From: Galbula dea
Lineage: Eukaryota; Chordata; Aves; Piciformes; Galbulidae
DNA length: 64,000 nucleotides
Assembly: GCA_013399015.1 (NCBI GenBank)
Contig: VWZX01010273.1
Coordinates: 5,793,950-5,857,949, forward strand
Direction of reading: 5' to 3'
Position 1 is the first letter of the stretch. Each line of letters opens with the position of its first letter. Under the pieces are notes generated by a model. It was not told where the DNA came from. It saw nothing but the letters and a program-made list of their open reading frames with translations, and searched no databases. Shown in pieces: positions 1 to 14,454 of the stretch. A program made the translations under genes and the position numbers.

Positions 1-3000
1 CCTGCTGGAAGACAAAATGTAAACTCCAATTAGTACAACTCTTTAAATTGACTACTATCCAAAGGTCACTGCTCCTTGGCAGTAGTGGCTCTAAGGCTTC
101 TTTGGGTGGGGGAGACCCTCAAGTAACAGTTTTGCTTAGGTACAGAGGTGGCTGTGCATGCAGTGCAGTGGGAGGTGAGGAGAACAGCATCATGCACAGC
201 AAGAATGGTGTAGCTTATTCACGAGCAAGGTCACACTGAGAGGAGGAAACTATTTAGTTATTGCAGGTTAGACAACAATCAAAAGGGAAAAAAAAAAAAA
301 AAGAGCTGTAATCTTTTAGGAGGCCATGCAGCTGTCTCCCACCCAGCAGTTGTGTGCAGCCCAAACAGCCATGTGTCAGTTTTGGTGGGTTTGGAAACAG
401 CCAGAATAACCCAGATACAGGTTACTACATGGGACAATGTATGCCCAGAAACTCTGCAACCAGTTGAGGTATCACTACAGCTCCCAAATCATACTATGGA
501 CACCTGTTAATGCTTCAGCTGGACCCCAGCCTCACTCCAGCTGCCTGGAATAGGAGGATTTGGGAGCCTCACAGCCCTGCAGGCACTGTCTACTGCCCTG
601 ACCCCAAGCCATGGGGCACCCCCTCCCCATGCCCCAGCCCCATCAGGTAATGCTAGTCTGCAGCAGCACTAAGGCCTGATTAGCCACAGGGATCTTAATG
701 AGGAAATTATCTAGATGAGTAAATTAATAGTATGTCAAACTCCACAGTGGAAGTCAGAAGTGGACCAGAGTAAAACCCCCATCAAATGTGTACCATTTTT
801 GACATCCTGTCCTCAGTACCCTCTGTCTCCCTCTGCAGATCTGCTCCTCTTCTACCTTGGTAGCAATATAAATACATTTCAAACACACCACTTCCAAACC
901 TGGGTGGTGTTCTCAGTTTGATTTAACATATCTAAACTATAGGCTGGGAAAAAGAACATGCACAAAGCTTCCCTATGGACTAGTTATAGCTCTTAAAATT
1001 TTGGAGGTATTTATGAAGCTTAGACACTTTTATACAAGAACTGAAGCTGAAATACTCAAGGTCATTGTTACAGCAGCAAAGCATGCCCCATACCATCCCA
1101 GAATACTGGTAGGTGCAAACAGCACTTTGCACAGTCAAAGGCAAAAAGTATTTCACTTGGCATGAACTAGCAGTGGAGCCTGGATGCTCGAGATGCACAT
1201 GAGACAAAGACAAGCCACCTATTCAGCTGTCTGGTTACTTAGCTCCAGCCTGCTAAGTGAAAATACAGGTTTAAGCACTGGAATACAACACTAAAATGTA
1301 TAGGATTTCAAGAAGAGTTAATTTTTCCTGACATTCCCTTTTCTTCCATATTATCCCAGCACTTCAGGAAATCTTTCACATACCCATTGGTGTGAGCTGT
1401 ATATCTACCACAGTGTTACCAAGGAAACATCTTTGCCATAAATGATATACAAGAATATTTAGGACCATTCCTGCAGTGTTTTCTCAGATGATACTTAGTA
1501 ATAATAAACAAACAACATTGAATAAATGCCCAGATACCCCAGGGCTGCATTTCATCTCTGTTTCCATTGTGATGATCCTCCTGCTCCCTTGTATAAATAC
1601 ATTAACTCCTCTTTTTGAGAAATCAGTTAACCCCTTTTAGCATGCTAAGTTGCTTCTACCACATACTGATTTGGTGGTTAATGAGGCACATCCAAAATCA
1701 ATGTCTTTATAGAAATACAAAAGTAAGCTTGGTCACTGCTCAGCCAGCAGAATCTCTGAGACTGTACTGCATTCTGAAGCCTGACCTCACACCTCCCTGC
1801 ACACACACAGTATCTTACTTTCATTGCCACACCAGAGTGCTAAAGCATACAGTGAAGTGGAAGATTCATTTTCCAGATATCCAGACTCTGGGGGGACAAC
1901 ACAACTGTACTGTCTCAAAACACTACAGGGACATATGCATATGGTAGCCCCCCCTGTGGGACAGGTGATTAAACCTTCCCACTGAGATGAATGTTACTCA
2001 AGATGGCAGAGAGGTGTGGTGTGCTTATGTCTTTCATCTTAAAAGGGAGAGGAAAACATCCTAAAGAGGGTGAATAAGCCTCTTTAAACATACCAGATCT
2101 CTGTCCAGATCACAGTGGAAATCAAACAACATTTTTCATATGATAAGTTCACATCACTTTCCAAAACCTTCAAGATTGTCAACTCCTCCAAATGTGGGGA
2201 AGTAATCCCATAAAAACTGATTAAACACAAGTAAATTAAGGTTTTATTTTGCTTTTTCCCCTAACACAGCTAATATGTATTTATGGTTTTTACACCTCTA
2301 TTCCTGTCAAGAAACCTATTCCAATATCTCCTTTCTAGCTTCTCAGGCTCCTGCATAAATAATGGTCCTGCTGGCTTCTCTGTAGCATCTCCCTTTTGAC
2401 TGTTGGAAGCAATCTGGGAACAGCAGGAAAAGCTGTAAGCTGAGGAAAAAGTCTCAATTACAGGACATATTTTGGCAAGTGTCAATACAACGAACATCTG
2501 GTAAACATTGACTTGGCCAACTTTGCTGCTGCTCTTGTTGTCAGATAATACTATGGGTAGAATCACTTGCTTAGGGAGGCCCTCTCAAGACTCAGTCATT
2601 TGAAGCTTATCTGAAGTTGAATATACAGAAAAGTAAAGGTGTTGTGCCAAATAGAAGAGCTTTTAAACAGGAACCTGCAATTTATTTTTTTGAGATGGGA
2701 AACTCTGGCAAGTTCCTATTTCCATTTTCAGTGGCTATTAGCTCCTTCTGAAGAAGAAATGATGGATGATTTCCATTTAGGTTTATAATGTGCTTTTAAA
2801 ACTGTAATTACATATACCAAATGTTCATCTTTGTCCTTCAGTGTTTATGTAAACTCCCAGCAGGGTTCAAGAGGACTTGGCATCAAACAGCAAGTGGACA
2901 ATCACTGGAGCTCTGAGCAATTACTGGAAAAGTGGCAAGGAAGTGAACATCAATTGCTAATTTTGACTTTCTTCTGGAGAAAACAGATTCTTTCTTGAAC

Positions 3001-6000
3001 TTTGGAAGAATTAGAAAAAAATCAGTACAACAAATTACTACCACATGGAGAAACCCAAGCTAGCTGAACCAGTGCAGAAAGTAGAGAAATAGATGAGAAG
3101 TGTTCCCTATTTTCTTATGAGTGGGCCTGAATCCTGGCTTAAATAACTCCATGAACAGGAAAACTACAGAGATGTCTGGATAGGAGAGTATGAATGTAAC
3201 ACCTGAAGCAAGAAGCTGAGGCTTAGGGACAGCACTAGGAAAAGGGGGGTGCTGCTGCTTTCTCCTCTGTGGTCACCCACCACCCCTCTTCCCTTTTCTA
3301 ACCTTCTCCTCTCCTCCTGCACATGCAGTGTCCTTTTCATCCCCAGGAGAGTAACAAGGGTCCAGGTCTAGGGAAGCAACAGCAGCAGCCACTGCAGACT
3401 GTCCTGCTTGGAGGTGGACATCTTCCTATCTGACAGTGTGCTGCTCAAAGAGCCCATCTCCATCCCTGCAACTGCAGGCAAATCTGCAGAGCTCCAGCAT
3501 AGTACATGCAAAACACATGGCTGCTGTCACTGACAGTTACTACTCTCCACTATTAGGCAATTTAGGATAGTTTCTTCAACATTAGGAATACATTCTTTAC
3601 TATTTTTCCTATTATAAACTCTGTGTACTTCCAGATTGCTTTAGTCATCAACATCTCATCTGCCTGGAAACAAGATCCCAAGATTTTTCATTGCCAAAGC
3701 AGCTGCCACTGCAGTGGGAAGTGGAAGGGCACAGGGGACACCTCTGCCCCCAACACTTCATATCCAAAACCCACCACCAATCCAAAATGTTTGAGATTCC
3801 AAAATTGTACTTTGGTAGAAGCTTCAGTGAGGACCAGACTGCATTACTGAAGTCCTCAGAGCTCACAAGGAAGGAGAGAAGCATATAGGAGCATAGACTA
3901 GTTTAGAGGTGGAAGACTTTAGAACCTTTATTTTGTCATAGCCACTTTAGACCTACTTGTAAGTCTGGGGATACATCTGAGACAGGCTAAGAGGTCAGCC
4001 TGACTAGAAGTCAGCTCCAAACACAGATGCAATCTGGTAATGATCAGGGAAGAAATGCTAGCTAAAGTCTTATTGGTGAACAGCTGTGGTCTATAAGAAA
4101 CAGGCAGTGAACAACAACTGTTGAAGAACAGAACCAATTTCAGCAATGAATAAAAAAATCTTGGAAAATTAAAAATGAATCCCCATAAAAATTTAACTGG
4201 AAATCTTTCCATTTTGAACAAGTTCATCTCATAGCCAGTATATTTTGGGGTTTAGCCAGTATACAGTGAAATGAGCCAGTTTACAATAGGAATAGACTTT
4301 TTCCATGATTCTACAACTTAGATAACTCATGAGATTGCCAGTATTAAATCTCCAAGAGAAGAGATATTCCAAGTAAGCATTGAAATACAGGCTGAACTAG
4401 TTTCAAATGAGGATCAAACTTTGCCCAAGCCCCAACAGTATCCCCTTGCTCCAGATCCAATGCACTACACATAGACTTGAAATCTGGATTGGCTGTGAAC
4501 AAGCTTGCAGGAGTTCCACCAAGATGTTTAGAGATTTGTGCCACAGAGGCTCTATCATCCAAGTCTGCAATGGCAGGAAAAGTGCTGCATTAAAATGGTG
4601 TTTGGCAATAACTCTGAAAGACCTCAGAGGAGATAAAGGCCCTCTTCAGTTGAGGATGGTGGAAACCAGATATCCACCCTGATGTTCAATAGATATGAGA
4701 AAGAAAAGGTGGACTGGGAAACAAAGCCTTCTCTCCAGCTTCCTTCAGCATGTCAGCACTTGAGACACTCCTTTGGCCAATCCTCTCCTGTTAGGGCAAC
4801 AAACATTGCTGGCCCAGCTCTCCCTGCAATACATTGTAACCCTCATAAAAGACAGAGGGATAAAAATTGACAGTCAGTCTCAGAAAAGTATGGTGGATTT
4901 ACTCAGAGGCTGTTTGTGGACCTTCAAACTGTCACTAGTTTCTAAGCCATACAATATTTGTAATTGCTGAAGTGGTTTGGGAAAGGATTTGGATAAAGCT
5001 GGTGGCATGAGAACATTCAAGAGTGATTCACATGTTCTTGATGTATGGTGGAGGCCACAGGATGGTGAAGCAGGCATGTCTCTCATTTAGTCCTTGTAAT
5101 TAGAACAGCACAAACCACAACTGTTACCATGCTAAACTAGCTACATGGAAAAGTTTCTGCCTACAGTTTCTCTTATTTAAAAGCTAGTAGAGTATAAGTG
5201 TGGAACTTGCTAATTTCAAAAGAATGGAGAGTACAGAAGGATCACATCATCTTCTCATTGCAATGTGCTTTCTGATCTGAACTCATATTCACAGCAATTT
5301 TACTATCATTGACCAAAGGGTGAATTTCCAAGAGAATGGGGATGTCAGCACCTAGGCTAAAACAAGAGATAGTTGTAGTTTAATTCTGTGCCACTCTGTT
5401 CCTAATCTGCTTTTCACACTACAGCAAGCTTTTTTGTACTGGAATCTCATCTGGCTTGCTCTGAAATGCAGTATTAATTACATACTTTTACATCAGAGTT
5501 TTTGTACCCATTTGAACAAAACAGCACTAAACTTTTCTTTCCTAAGGAACATTTGTCTTCAGCTACACTATTACTACAACATATGTACTCTTCTGATTTG
5601 CCCTAAGTATTATTTCCCTGCTTTTCATAAGATACAGATGTTAAATCAATGGTTTGAAGTGTTTGAAACTGGCCTTCCAGTCCCCAGCAATTATTGAGAT
5701 ATTGGTACCACATTTATAGCCATCTACGTGTCCTGAAACCTCACATGAACTGGGAAAGTCTGTTGGTTTTCATTACCTCCAAATTTTTCCTTCTCCATCT
5801 CCTTTCAAAACCCATGATGAAGATGCTTGTAAACTTGCTAATTAACCAAGATTTGTCCCTCCCCTATTACTTTTCTGAGCTCACCCTGTTCTCCAGGCAG
5901 ATGTAGGAGCTGCTGCTAAACAGGAGCTTATATACAGTGGCATAAGACTTTTTGCCACTGAATGCCATGTCCCAACTTTTAATTAAGCAACCACTGCTCA

Positions 6001-9000
6001 AGTTTATTTTTTTTTAACCTATTTAAAATGCTGTGAATTTACCACCTCACTCTTTGGGAGTCTTCAAACCAGTTTAATCAGGGAAAACTATTAATGTAAG
6101 ACACTGCAGTCTCCACTGATCTGGGGCAGTGCTCTGGGCTTCCAAACAGAACATGGCCATGGGTGCAGTGGTGTTGACCAGGGGAAGGCCAACAAAAACA
6201 CTCCTGAAAGAACAGCAGGGGCTTGGAAGCCATTAAAAGCACAAACTCTTCTGTCTCATAGTCTCAGTTATTATAGCTTCTGGGGATGAGGAAAAAAAAA
6301 AATCTGTGTCAGATTTAATAAAATGTGGACCAGAAAGATAGGTGAGTTGGCTCTAAGAAGCATCTACAGGATAAAATTGTCTCCTGGCTGATCTATATTG
6401 ACAGTACCACTCTTACAAATGTTAGCAATCTTCTTTATAAACATTATATTGCTTTTAAACCAGGACAGCATTGCTTCAAACCTGTAATAGTAATTTAGAT
6501 TAAATAAACTTGTGTTGCAAAGCATCAGCTGACATTTCCAATCCCTCTTGTGACAACAGAGCACTTTGACTCCATCTTCTTCAACAGAAAACCCAGGCTT
6601 TACCCAGCCTGCTTTAATGTGACAGTAGTCAAGATTTGCTCTTCAACAAGCTTATGAACAAACATGAACTTGGACTAGAGTAATGAAGTTTACCTTCTGT
6701 ACATAAGGAAACTAAAAACCCCCTTTAATCATCCTTCCATGTGAAGTCCATTCCTTGGCCCTTTAAGACCCTTGTAGCAAGTAGGAATCCAAGTTTCCCC
6801 TTCAACAAGACATCACAAATCTATATCAGCCTTAACAGGATTTACTTGCTTACTGCAGCAGGAGAATCAAAGCCCTGGTGTGCAGGAGCAAACTATATTT
6901 CCAGCTCTCATCCTCAGGACTTGGGCAGATCAAGGGCAGCAGCACAAATGGCTAAAGCATTGAAAAAAAGATCTGCTCCTCAACCTAAGGCACACACACA
7001 CATCTGCATCAACACACATACACCAGGGCTTCCTATAATTGGAAAAACAGGTTACATGATCTCTATGCTAAGATCTCCCAGCTCTGTGGTAATATTTTTT
7101 CCTGTTTCTTTTGATTTTCTGTTTTCCAGATGAGGAGTGGAGGCATGTGAGTTGGAAAAAAAAAGTCATTTAATATACCACAGAAATAAATAACAGAGAA
7201 GGAAAGATCATTTCTCTACTATTCTCTCCTAACTAAATTAACATTAATGTCAGTTTTAAAGTCCCCACTGTTCCCAATTTACTGTTTTTCTCTCTACCTG
7301 ATTTATTTTCCAGACAGAGGACTGTAAAAGGCAGAGAATTTTTCAACGTAGTGTCTTATTTCCTGCTGGGTTATTTTGGCTGCCCAAGGAGTTAATAGAA
7401 GAGAGGAGAGAAAAATGAATTTCTGTTGCTGTACCTGAAGAAGACACATGCAGCCAGGACCATCTGGAGCACCAGGAATGACTTCTGCACGTTATGGAAC
7501 AATGTTACTAGGGGCTGAGCATTTTCTCCAGAGTGTGAGGGAAAGCTATTAGTTTCTGGGGCATGATGTCTGGGTGTCCGCCTAGAGAAGGCTCTAGCTG
7601 GTTGCTGAGCTCCCTAAGATCTCCCATGTATGTGTGAGACTCCTTGTTTCTGGTGCAGAAACTGGAAGCACTGAGGAATAGCTGCATGCAACATTTGCAA
7701 AGATTTACAAATTCCTTGCCACAGCCATAACAGGAACAGTTTAAATATGGTTATATTGAAGATAAACATGTAAACAACAAGACCCCCACAAACAGCTATG
7801 GCCACCCAGTCAGATTTCCTGTGTGTGAATGCATCTTGTTTCAGTTGGATTGGATCTTAAGATGACAACCATTCTCAATACAAAACTTTATGGACTAGGT
7901 TTCCATGAGCAGGTTGGAATTTGAAGAGCAATATATTCTCTTATAATTCTGAAGCTAACATTTTGAGTGTGTTACCTAGCACACTAAATTAGGAGGAAAA
8001 AAAAACCCCCAACTCACAAAGATGAAGTTTGGGCCTCTTTCAGTTAAGCAGTTTAGTGTTATAGCAAGGATTGCATTTGGAAAAAGCCAGAATTATGAAC
8101 TATTTGCATTTACACAGGAAAACATTTTCTATATTACATGTGTCTACATGGTGTTATTAAAAAGAGGCAGCTTCTATTTCTTTCTGCCTAATGTTGTTAT
8201 TAATAATTAAAATGATATGAAACCATTTCAGTTAAATAGACTGCAAGTGAGGAATCCAATTCCAGCATCTAAATGATAACCTCTAACAGTGAATTTCATG
8301 TACCTTGGCCAAAAGCATTAAAAACTAGCAGATCTCAGCATTCATTATCTATCAGAGTTAGGCATCTTGCAGTCTTTGAAGAGTAGGAGTCCCAGAGCCA
8401 CAAGCATCCTACAGGATGCAGGCAAACAGCCTGCACAATAAAGGATACACTGGTGAAAGTATCATATTTGGAAATGTTTTGGACACACCACCAGCTGGCT
8501 GATCACTCAGGGAAGGTCTCTGCCCAACAAAACTTCTCTTGAAGGGTTTCTACAGCTCATGTTTTTCTAGAGCAGGAAGGTCACACATCATATTGATGAC
8601 CTTCCACAAGAACATGGGACATGCCTATGATTAAATGCTCTGTATTTTCCATGTCCCTGCCAGCTGTTAAGGACAGACTGACCTGCCAGGTGGACACACT
8701 CCCTTTGCTTGAAAACCCACTGACATGATCAGTTCATCTAGTCTGCTTTCCTTGAGCAATGTCTTTGTAGCTGGAAATGGTTTTAAGAGATGTGTATTAA
8801 CACAGATCCTGAGGCTCACTGTAGTCACTTATGAGCATTTTCCAGCAGCTTTCAGTGAAGATTCCTCAGGAAACATTACACTTCACAACTGTATTAACAG
8901 CAGGTATTGCCTGCAGTAGTGTATAACAAAGTATGTCCATTTTCTCACTCCCTCACAACCCCACACAAACCCTTTTTTTACCAAGAAACATCTTGCAACC

Positions 9001-10136
9001 TGCCTAGCAGGGCATCTTACACATACACACACAAGCAGACTTTCCAGCTTTAGGTATTTCTAGTAACCCTGACAACACCATCTGTAATACCCAGAGTTTT
9101 AAAGAAACGGCAGAGATTTAAGACAACCCCAGTGAAAGGCACAGCAAGTAGCTTCACAAAGCAAAGGTCATGGCTGTTCCTTTTATAATGACATTGCCCT
9201 AAGACTTATTAACTTCCCCAAAGAAAAAAAAACAACTAGGCCAAGACCCTGCAAATTTTATAAACACTGAAGCAGTCTTTTTTTCCCCCCCATACTTTAC
9301 CCTCTACAGGATTTTAATCACAGCTCCCCAGGGGTTTTCTCTTGCCTTGAACCACCTTCTGTTTTACCTTAAAATGGATTCATCTAAGTGATGTATATCC
9401 CCAAAAATGACATATGCACACTCACCGTCACAAGGTATCCCATATGGAAACAGTTTTGCAGGATCAAGAGCACTACTGAGTTCCCTGAGAAAGAATTTCA
9501 AGGGGGTTTGTGTGAAACGAAAGGGATAGATAGAAAATAAGACTGTGGATTAAAGCAGACTTGCAGACTGCCTTAATAACATGTTGAGGGCTGATCTTGA
9601 TTTAAGGCTTTTGTGTGAGAAGGGACCCTCTGCCCATTCAAGCCCTCCTTGGAAGCAGAGCTGGCTACAGTGTCTAGCATAAGCACAATCCTCTCCTTAC
9701 CTGTGGGCATTTTTCTGCATTTCCACTTATGTGTGGATCAGATAGGACTTTTGGGGGTCAGGTCCCTGTCAAAGTATCACTTATGAAATATACCTTGAAG
9801 GTAATCCTACTGAAAATAAAGACTGAGTGTTCCAAGCAGCCATGAGAATGAGTTTTGAGTTTCATCACCAGAAGAAATGAGAGCAAAGCCCTTCTACTTT
9901 CAGGCAATGATTTTACACTATCATCTCAGTCCTCTTGTCACCTTCACTCAGAAAGCTCTATCACAACAACAACTTCTGCAGTTGGTTGCATGTTTTTCAA
10001 GGCTGTCCAGAGCCTGAAGTATTTGAAAGCATCAAGGACTGTACACTGGAACAGAAACAGCAAAACATCTTGTTATAGATGTTTACTCCAACTCATTCCA
10101 ATCCAATCCAATTAATTATTCAATTAATTATAGACA

Positions 10137-10190
10137 GTCACAGAATGGTTAAGGTTGGAAGGGACAACCCTCGGTCACCTAGTCCAAGGG
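10137..10190 (-). repeat. CR1 LINE fragment (3' end)
   Basis: The stretch TCACAGAATGGTTAAGGTTG followed by GAAGGGACAACC and CACCTAGTCC is a diverged reverse-strand CR1 3' terminus. It is truncated after about 54 bp. Confidence 0.6.
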
Positions 10191-13100
10191 GAATAAATTG
10201 CCACTTTCCCAGACACTTATTCTAAACCAAGATGAGTCCAAGCCTTCAATAGAGCTACATTCCAATTTTTATATTATTATTACTTCCAGATCATTCCCAT
10301 CTCATTTCTCCTCCAGAGACATCAGTTATCAGCTGTTTCTGTGTTATGGAGCTGTGCCTAGTCACCAAGACTTCTGTAGAAAAATGATAAGGAAGCATGC
10401 ACATTGCAAAATGAATTGCCAAATGTTTAACACACTGTGGTAGTCAGGAAGAACAGCACTTCTCTGAGTGCTCATTTGGATTAGCATAATTCAATTACCA
10501 GATGAGAACATTCTGAGAACCAAGTGTCCTACAGCTTGTCCTACAGTTATAAATCAAAGAATTACAGCCTGTCAAGTGTGTTTGAGTCGTAACTCCACAT
10601 GTCTGTTGAAATCTCCTGATGGAGCTGAGAAAAGGAGGGGATACAGCAACAGATTTTTGCATTGCAAGTGGGATCTGGACCCATCTCAAAGGTTTTCCCC
10701 ATGCAGCACCATCAGATGCAGTAACCTCTGGCTACCTGCTAGGAGGCTGATTATTGATGCCTTTTCCTACATCTCAAGTTAAACACCTGGTCTTTTTTAT
10801 TTTCCTTTCCTGGGGAAAAGGAAGAGAAAGGACTGAATGACTAACCCAGAGCCAGGCAGCAGAAGTGAGGCATTGGACCAGAAGCCCTGTTTCCAAGTCT
10901 TCACCCGCAGACAAACCCACCTCAAAAACTAAAACCAAAAGAAAGACATCTGCCTCTTCTGTTTTTCCCTTCAATCCTCCAAATAGAAAGCAATAGAGAG
11001 TTACTGTTCCACAGATGTTACAGGGCAAAACAACACAGAAAATAAAACAGCCGAAATGTTAATTAAAAAGAAAAACAAAGCAAAAAATTCCCAAACCAAA
11101 ACAACCAGACTTTGAAACAGCAGGGGAAAACCCAAACAACAGTAGTAAACAGATTATCCAAAGATTCTGCCTACTGCTACTCCCTTCTGGGTGCAGTACG
11201 TCCAAGAGGGAGAAGCAGTGAGATGAGCTGCAAAAACCAGAAGGCTGAAAAACTATTCCTGTCATCCCCATGCCCGACATTCTTCAGCAGTGAAGTTACC
11301 AGACTTCCACCAGCAAGCATCTTGTCCTGACTTTTTCAGTTACCCTGTCACAGATTCAAGAGGGACATAAAATAGAAGCAAATAATGGATCTATTCTCAA
11401 GCCTGCAGTGGAGAGGCAAGATTTATTTGCCAGTTTTCAGTTCACCAGGCATCATAAAGCAAAGATGCAACAGAGAGATGTCCTGTTTCATTTACATAAA
11501 ATAACAAGTTTTTCTTCTTTAAAATCCTCCATGAATCATGTGAGGGGAAAAAAAGCTTTCTCTTTCCTGAACAATATATTCTGCTTTTAAAACTGCAGCT
11601 TTTCCACCTTAGGTCTTTATATATAGCAAACATCTAGATCCAGAATTTATTGCTGAACCTAAGTTTATTTCCAACATCCTTAATTTCAATGTCTATTTTA
11701 CTGCCATTGTAGACCACATTCTACTATCATAATATTTTTCTTTTCCCTGCTTAACTTCAAGGGTTAGCCTTCCAAAAACTGTTCAACATATGCAGTCAGA
11801 GTCAAGCTTTCAAATGAGTACATGACTCAGACTGAACAAAAATAACTCCCTGCAGTTTAGACAGAGAACCACCCAAAAATACTTTGATATGCAAGAAAAA
11901 ATAAAATCCAAACCAGACCCAACATGATGGATGAAAGAACACCTCACACCAAGCCTCCATGGCCCCTCTCATTCACAAACATACATATGTACTTTTTATA
12001 CACACATGTGCACAGAGGAAGGCACAAAATGGAAGGAGAGGAACCAGGTAGCCATGAGGCAACCACCCTTCATATAATGAGACACAGACCCAATCACACA
12101 CAATATGATAATTGGGACATTTGCCATCAGACAACAAACTAATTGCCAATAAATGATGAAGCAAAACTTCTGTGACTTAAGCAGCCATCTAGGCACCAAG
12201 ATGATTTACCTCCTTTTTCCTCTACCTGAGAGAAAAGCTTCTGTAGGCAGCAAGCAAAATGGAACCCTATTTTTGGCCATAACTAGCTTCAATTTAGATT
12301 CAGATTTTTCAGGAAGCATGTATCCCAGTCCAAACTCTCACTGGTGGGATTTGGAGATCCCTAGACAAACCACATGCCAGTGCCCCTAGGTTGGGTGAGT
12401 GCCAATGGGCTGCAGGTACAGCCCCAGTACTCTGCAAATGCTTCTCCTGGGGATCATGAAGATGATATATTTTGAGCAGGGAGCTGTTATTTCTATATTT
12501 CTAAAGGAAATAAAAAGGACTGTTGATGTGTGCCTCCAGCTGAGGTTTCATTTCCTTCACTATGGTTCATGATGGTTGGGGTGGCCCCAAGATGTTTCTT
12601 TAGCTTGTCCTGCCAAGATCTCCAGGCACCACTGTGAGTCCTGGTGACACCTGTTTAGAGATGCTCTTGAATGTGTGCTCAAAACACTGTCTGCTTCCCT
12701 GTCTGCACCCTCTGTCCCCAGACAAACAGGGCACACATTTCTTTAAGTTATCCCTGATTTACATCTCTGGTTTCCCCAAACAAGTCAAACAAAAGCATCC
12801 CTGCTATACTGGAGTCAATAGCACGTCAAAAGCTGAGCAACTTATCAAAAAGAATGAACAGATGTAGGAGTAATTGTTCATGTAAGCAAATTCCAGAGCC
12901 TTTTTCACAGCAATTCATGCTGTTATAATGTCCCTTTGCCTGATTTCAAAGCAATTACAGTGGCAACACATCACCCATCCAGCTTCACATGAGGTGCAGG
13001 GAACACACTCAGCTCTTACACAAACAGGCTAAGGCAGCACCAGCGTGAGCTCCCCTGCTGTTGGCTGTCGAGGGCCAAAGGCTGTTTTTCATTAAGCCAA

Positions 13101-14121
13101 ATACATTTTCTCCAACTCCTAATGCTCACTTTATGCCATATTTTTTGGCACCCTCCAGATGTTTTCCTCCCTTCTTTCTTCTCACACACCTCCCCAGCTC
13201 AGTCTTTGAAGAAAGAATCCAACCTTCAGTGTTACCCCTGCATTCTTCTCCTTAATCACCGTAACCTGTAAAGCCCAACCAGCCAGGCTCAGAGCATGCA
13301 ACCAGGATTGCAAGTACTGTGCAAACTTCACATCCCAAGATGCAGAATCAAGTAGATGGAAGCAGATGATGGGGTGAGACCTCACTGCCACAGTCTGTTA
13401 GCCCAACACAACCTGGTGCTGCTTGGAAAGAGTGGTCCCACAGGAGGACTCTGGGTCCCCAGGCAGTAATCTGTTTTCAGATGATAAGTGACACCTTCAG
13501 TTCCTCACGTTACTGGGTTCTGATGACATTTGTGTAGATAACTGAGCATGTCTGAGGAGAGAGTAATCATTAAAGAAGAGCCTCTTAAGAGGAGACAAAG
13601 TCCACTGCTGAGGAACAATAATAGCCTGTAAGTTTAACAGGGACTTCTGAATGATACAACCTTTGGTTTTCAGTGTGTTTTATGCTCCAGAAATTTACTT
13701 TTCCTCAATAAACTAGTTCCTGTTTCTTTTTTCAGCCAGTTAGATAAATGTGGTTTAAATCCTTCAGTGCCTACTTGTATCTTTTCAAAGCTCTGTATTG
13801 AAAAATATTGAGAAGGAAGCTGAAAATCTTCTTAACCATTTTTTACATGAGACCAGTTTCACCACTCTTCACCTTCTTTAATCACATCTGATGATGCTGC
13901 CCAAAGTCATTGGGAGAACAGCCTCCTGCTTGGGTAGTTGCCAAAAACCCCAGTTGTTATCTGCAAGTTATTAATTGAACAGTTGATAAGCACTCCCTAG
14001 CAGAATTTGGCTATTCTGAACACCACCATGAAGCTATGCTGAAAGTGTGGGTTGCAGCATCGTATGTTTCCACCTTGATTTCCAGTTTATTATTCCATTA
14101 GCTTTTTTCTACTTTGTGTAA

Positions 14122-14208
14122 CACAGAAACATAGAATAGTTTAGGTTAGAAGGGACCTCTAGAGGTCAGCTTGTCCAGCCCTCCCTGCAACAAGCAGGGA
14201 TCTCTTCC
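14122..14208 (-). repeat. CR1 LINE fragment (3' end)
   Basis: ATAGAATAGTTTAGGTTAGA, AGGGACCTC, TGTCCAGCCCTCCCTGCAAC and GCAGGGATCTCTTC follow the reverse complement of the CR1 3' end. The copy lies about 1 kb upstream of the SLC5A12 start codon. Confidence 0.8.
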
Positions 14209-14388
14209 TATAATAAAAAAACCCTTTTCTGATAGAAAGACCATTCATAATTTAAAGATTTTTTTTTTTTTAAAGCCTCTGCAAGTTTATATTTTTCTAA
14301 CAGGAATTCTGCTGTTTGGAAAAGCTTGCTGGAATCCAACCTACACTGCTGTGCACCAAGCCCATGTGAGCCAACAAACAGCTTTAGT

Positions 14389-14454
14389 TATATATATATG
14401 ACTATACACACATTTATATTGTATATTAAAAAAACATATGTACACACACACAAA
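14389..14454. repeat. TA / CA microsatellite cluster
   Basis: A short TATATATATA run is followed by interrupted TACACACA and CACACACACA stretches. It is imperfect and AT-rich. Confidence 0.8.

Noticed and set aside
3890..4040. Possible CR1 relic (GCATAGACTAGTTTAGAGGT...)
   Set aside because: Only a few words resemble the CR1 terminus and the rest diverges completely.
6741..7133. 130-codon open frame upstream of SLC5A12
   Set aside because: Composition looks random, no start context, splice signals or recognisable domain; chance open frame.
13967..13980. HNF1-like site GTTATTAATTGAAC 1.3 kb upstream of SLC5A12
   Set aside because: The half-site spacing is one base too long for the HNF1 consensus; attractive for a kidney gene but not supported.
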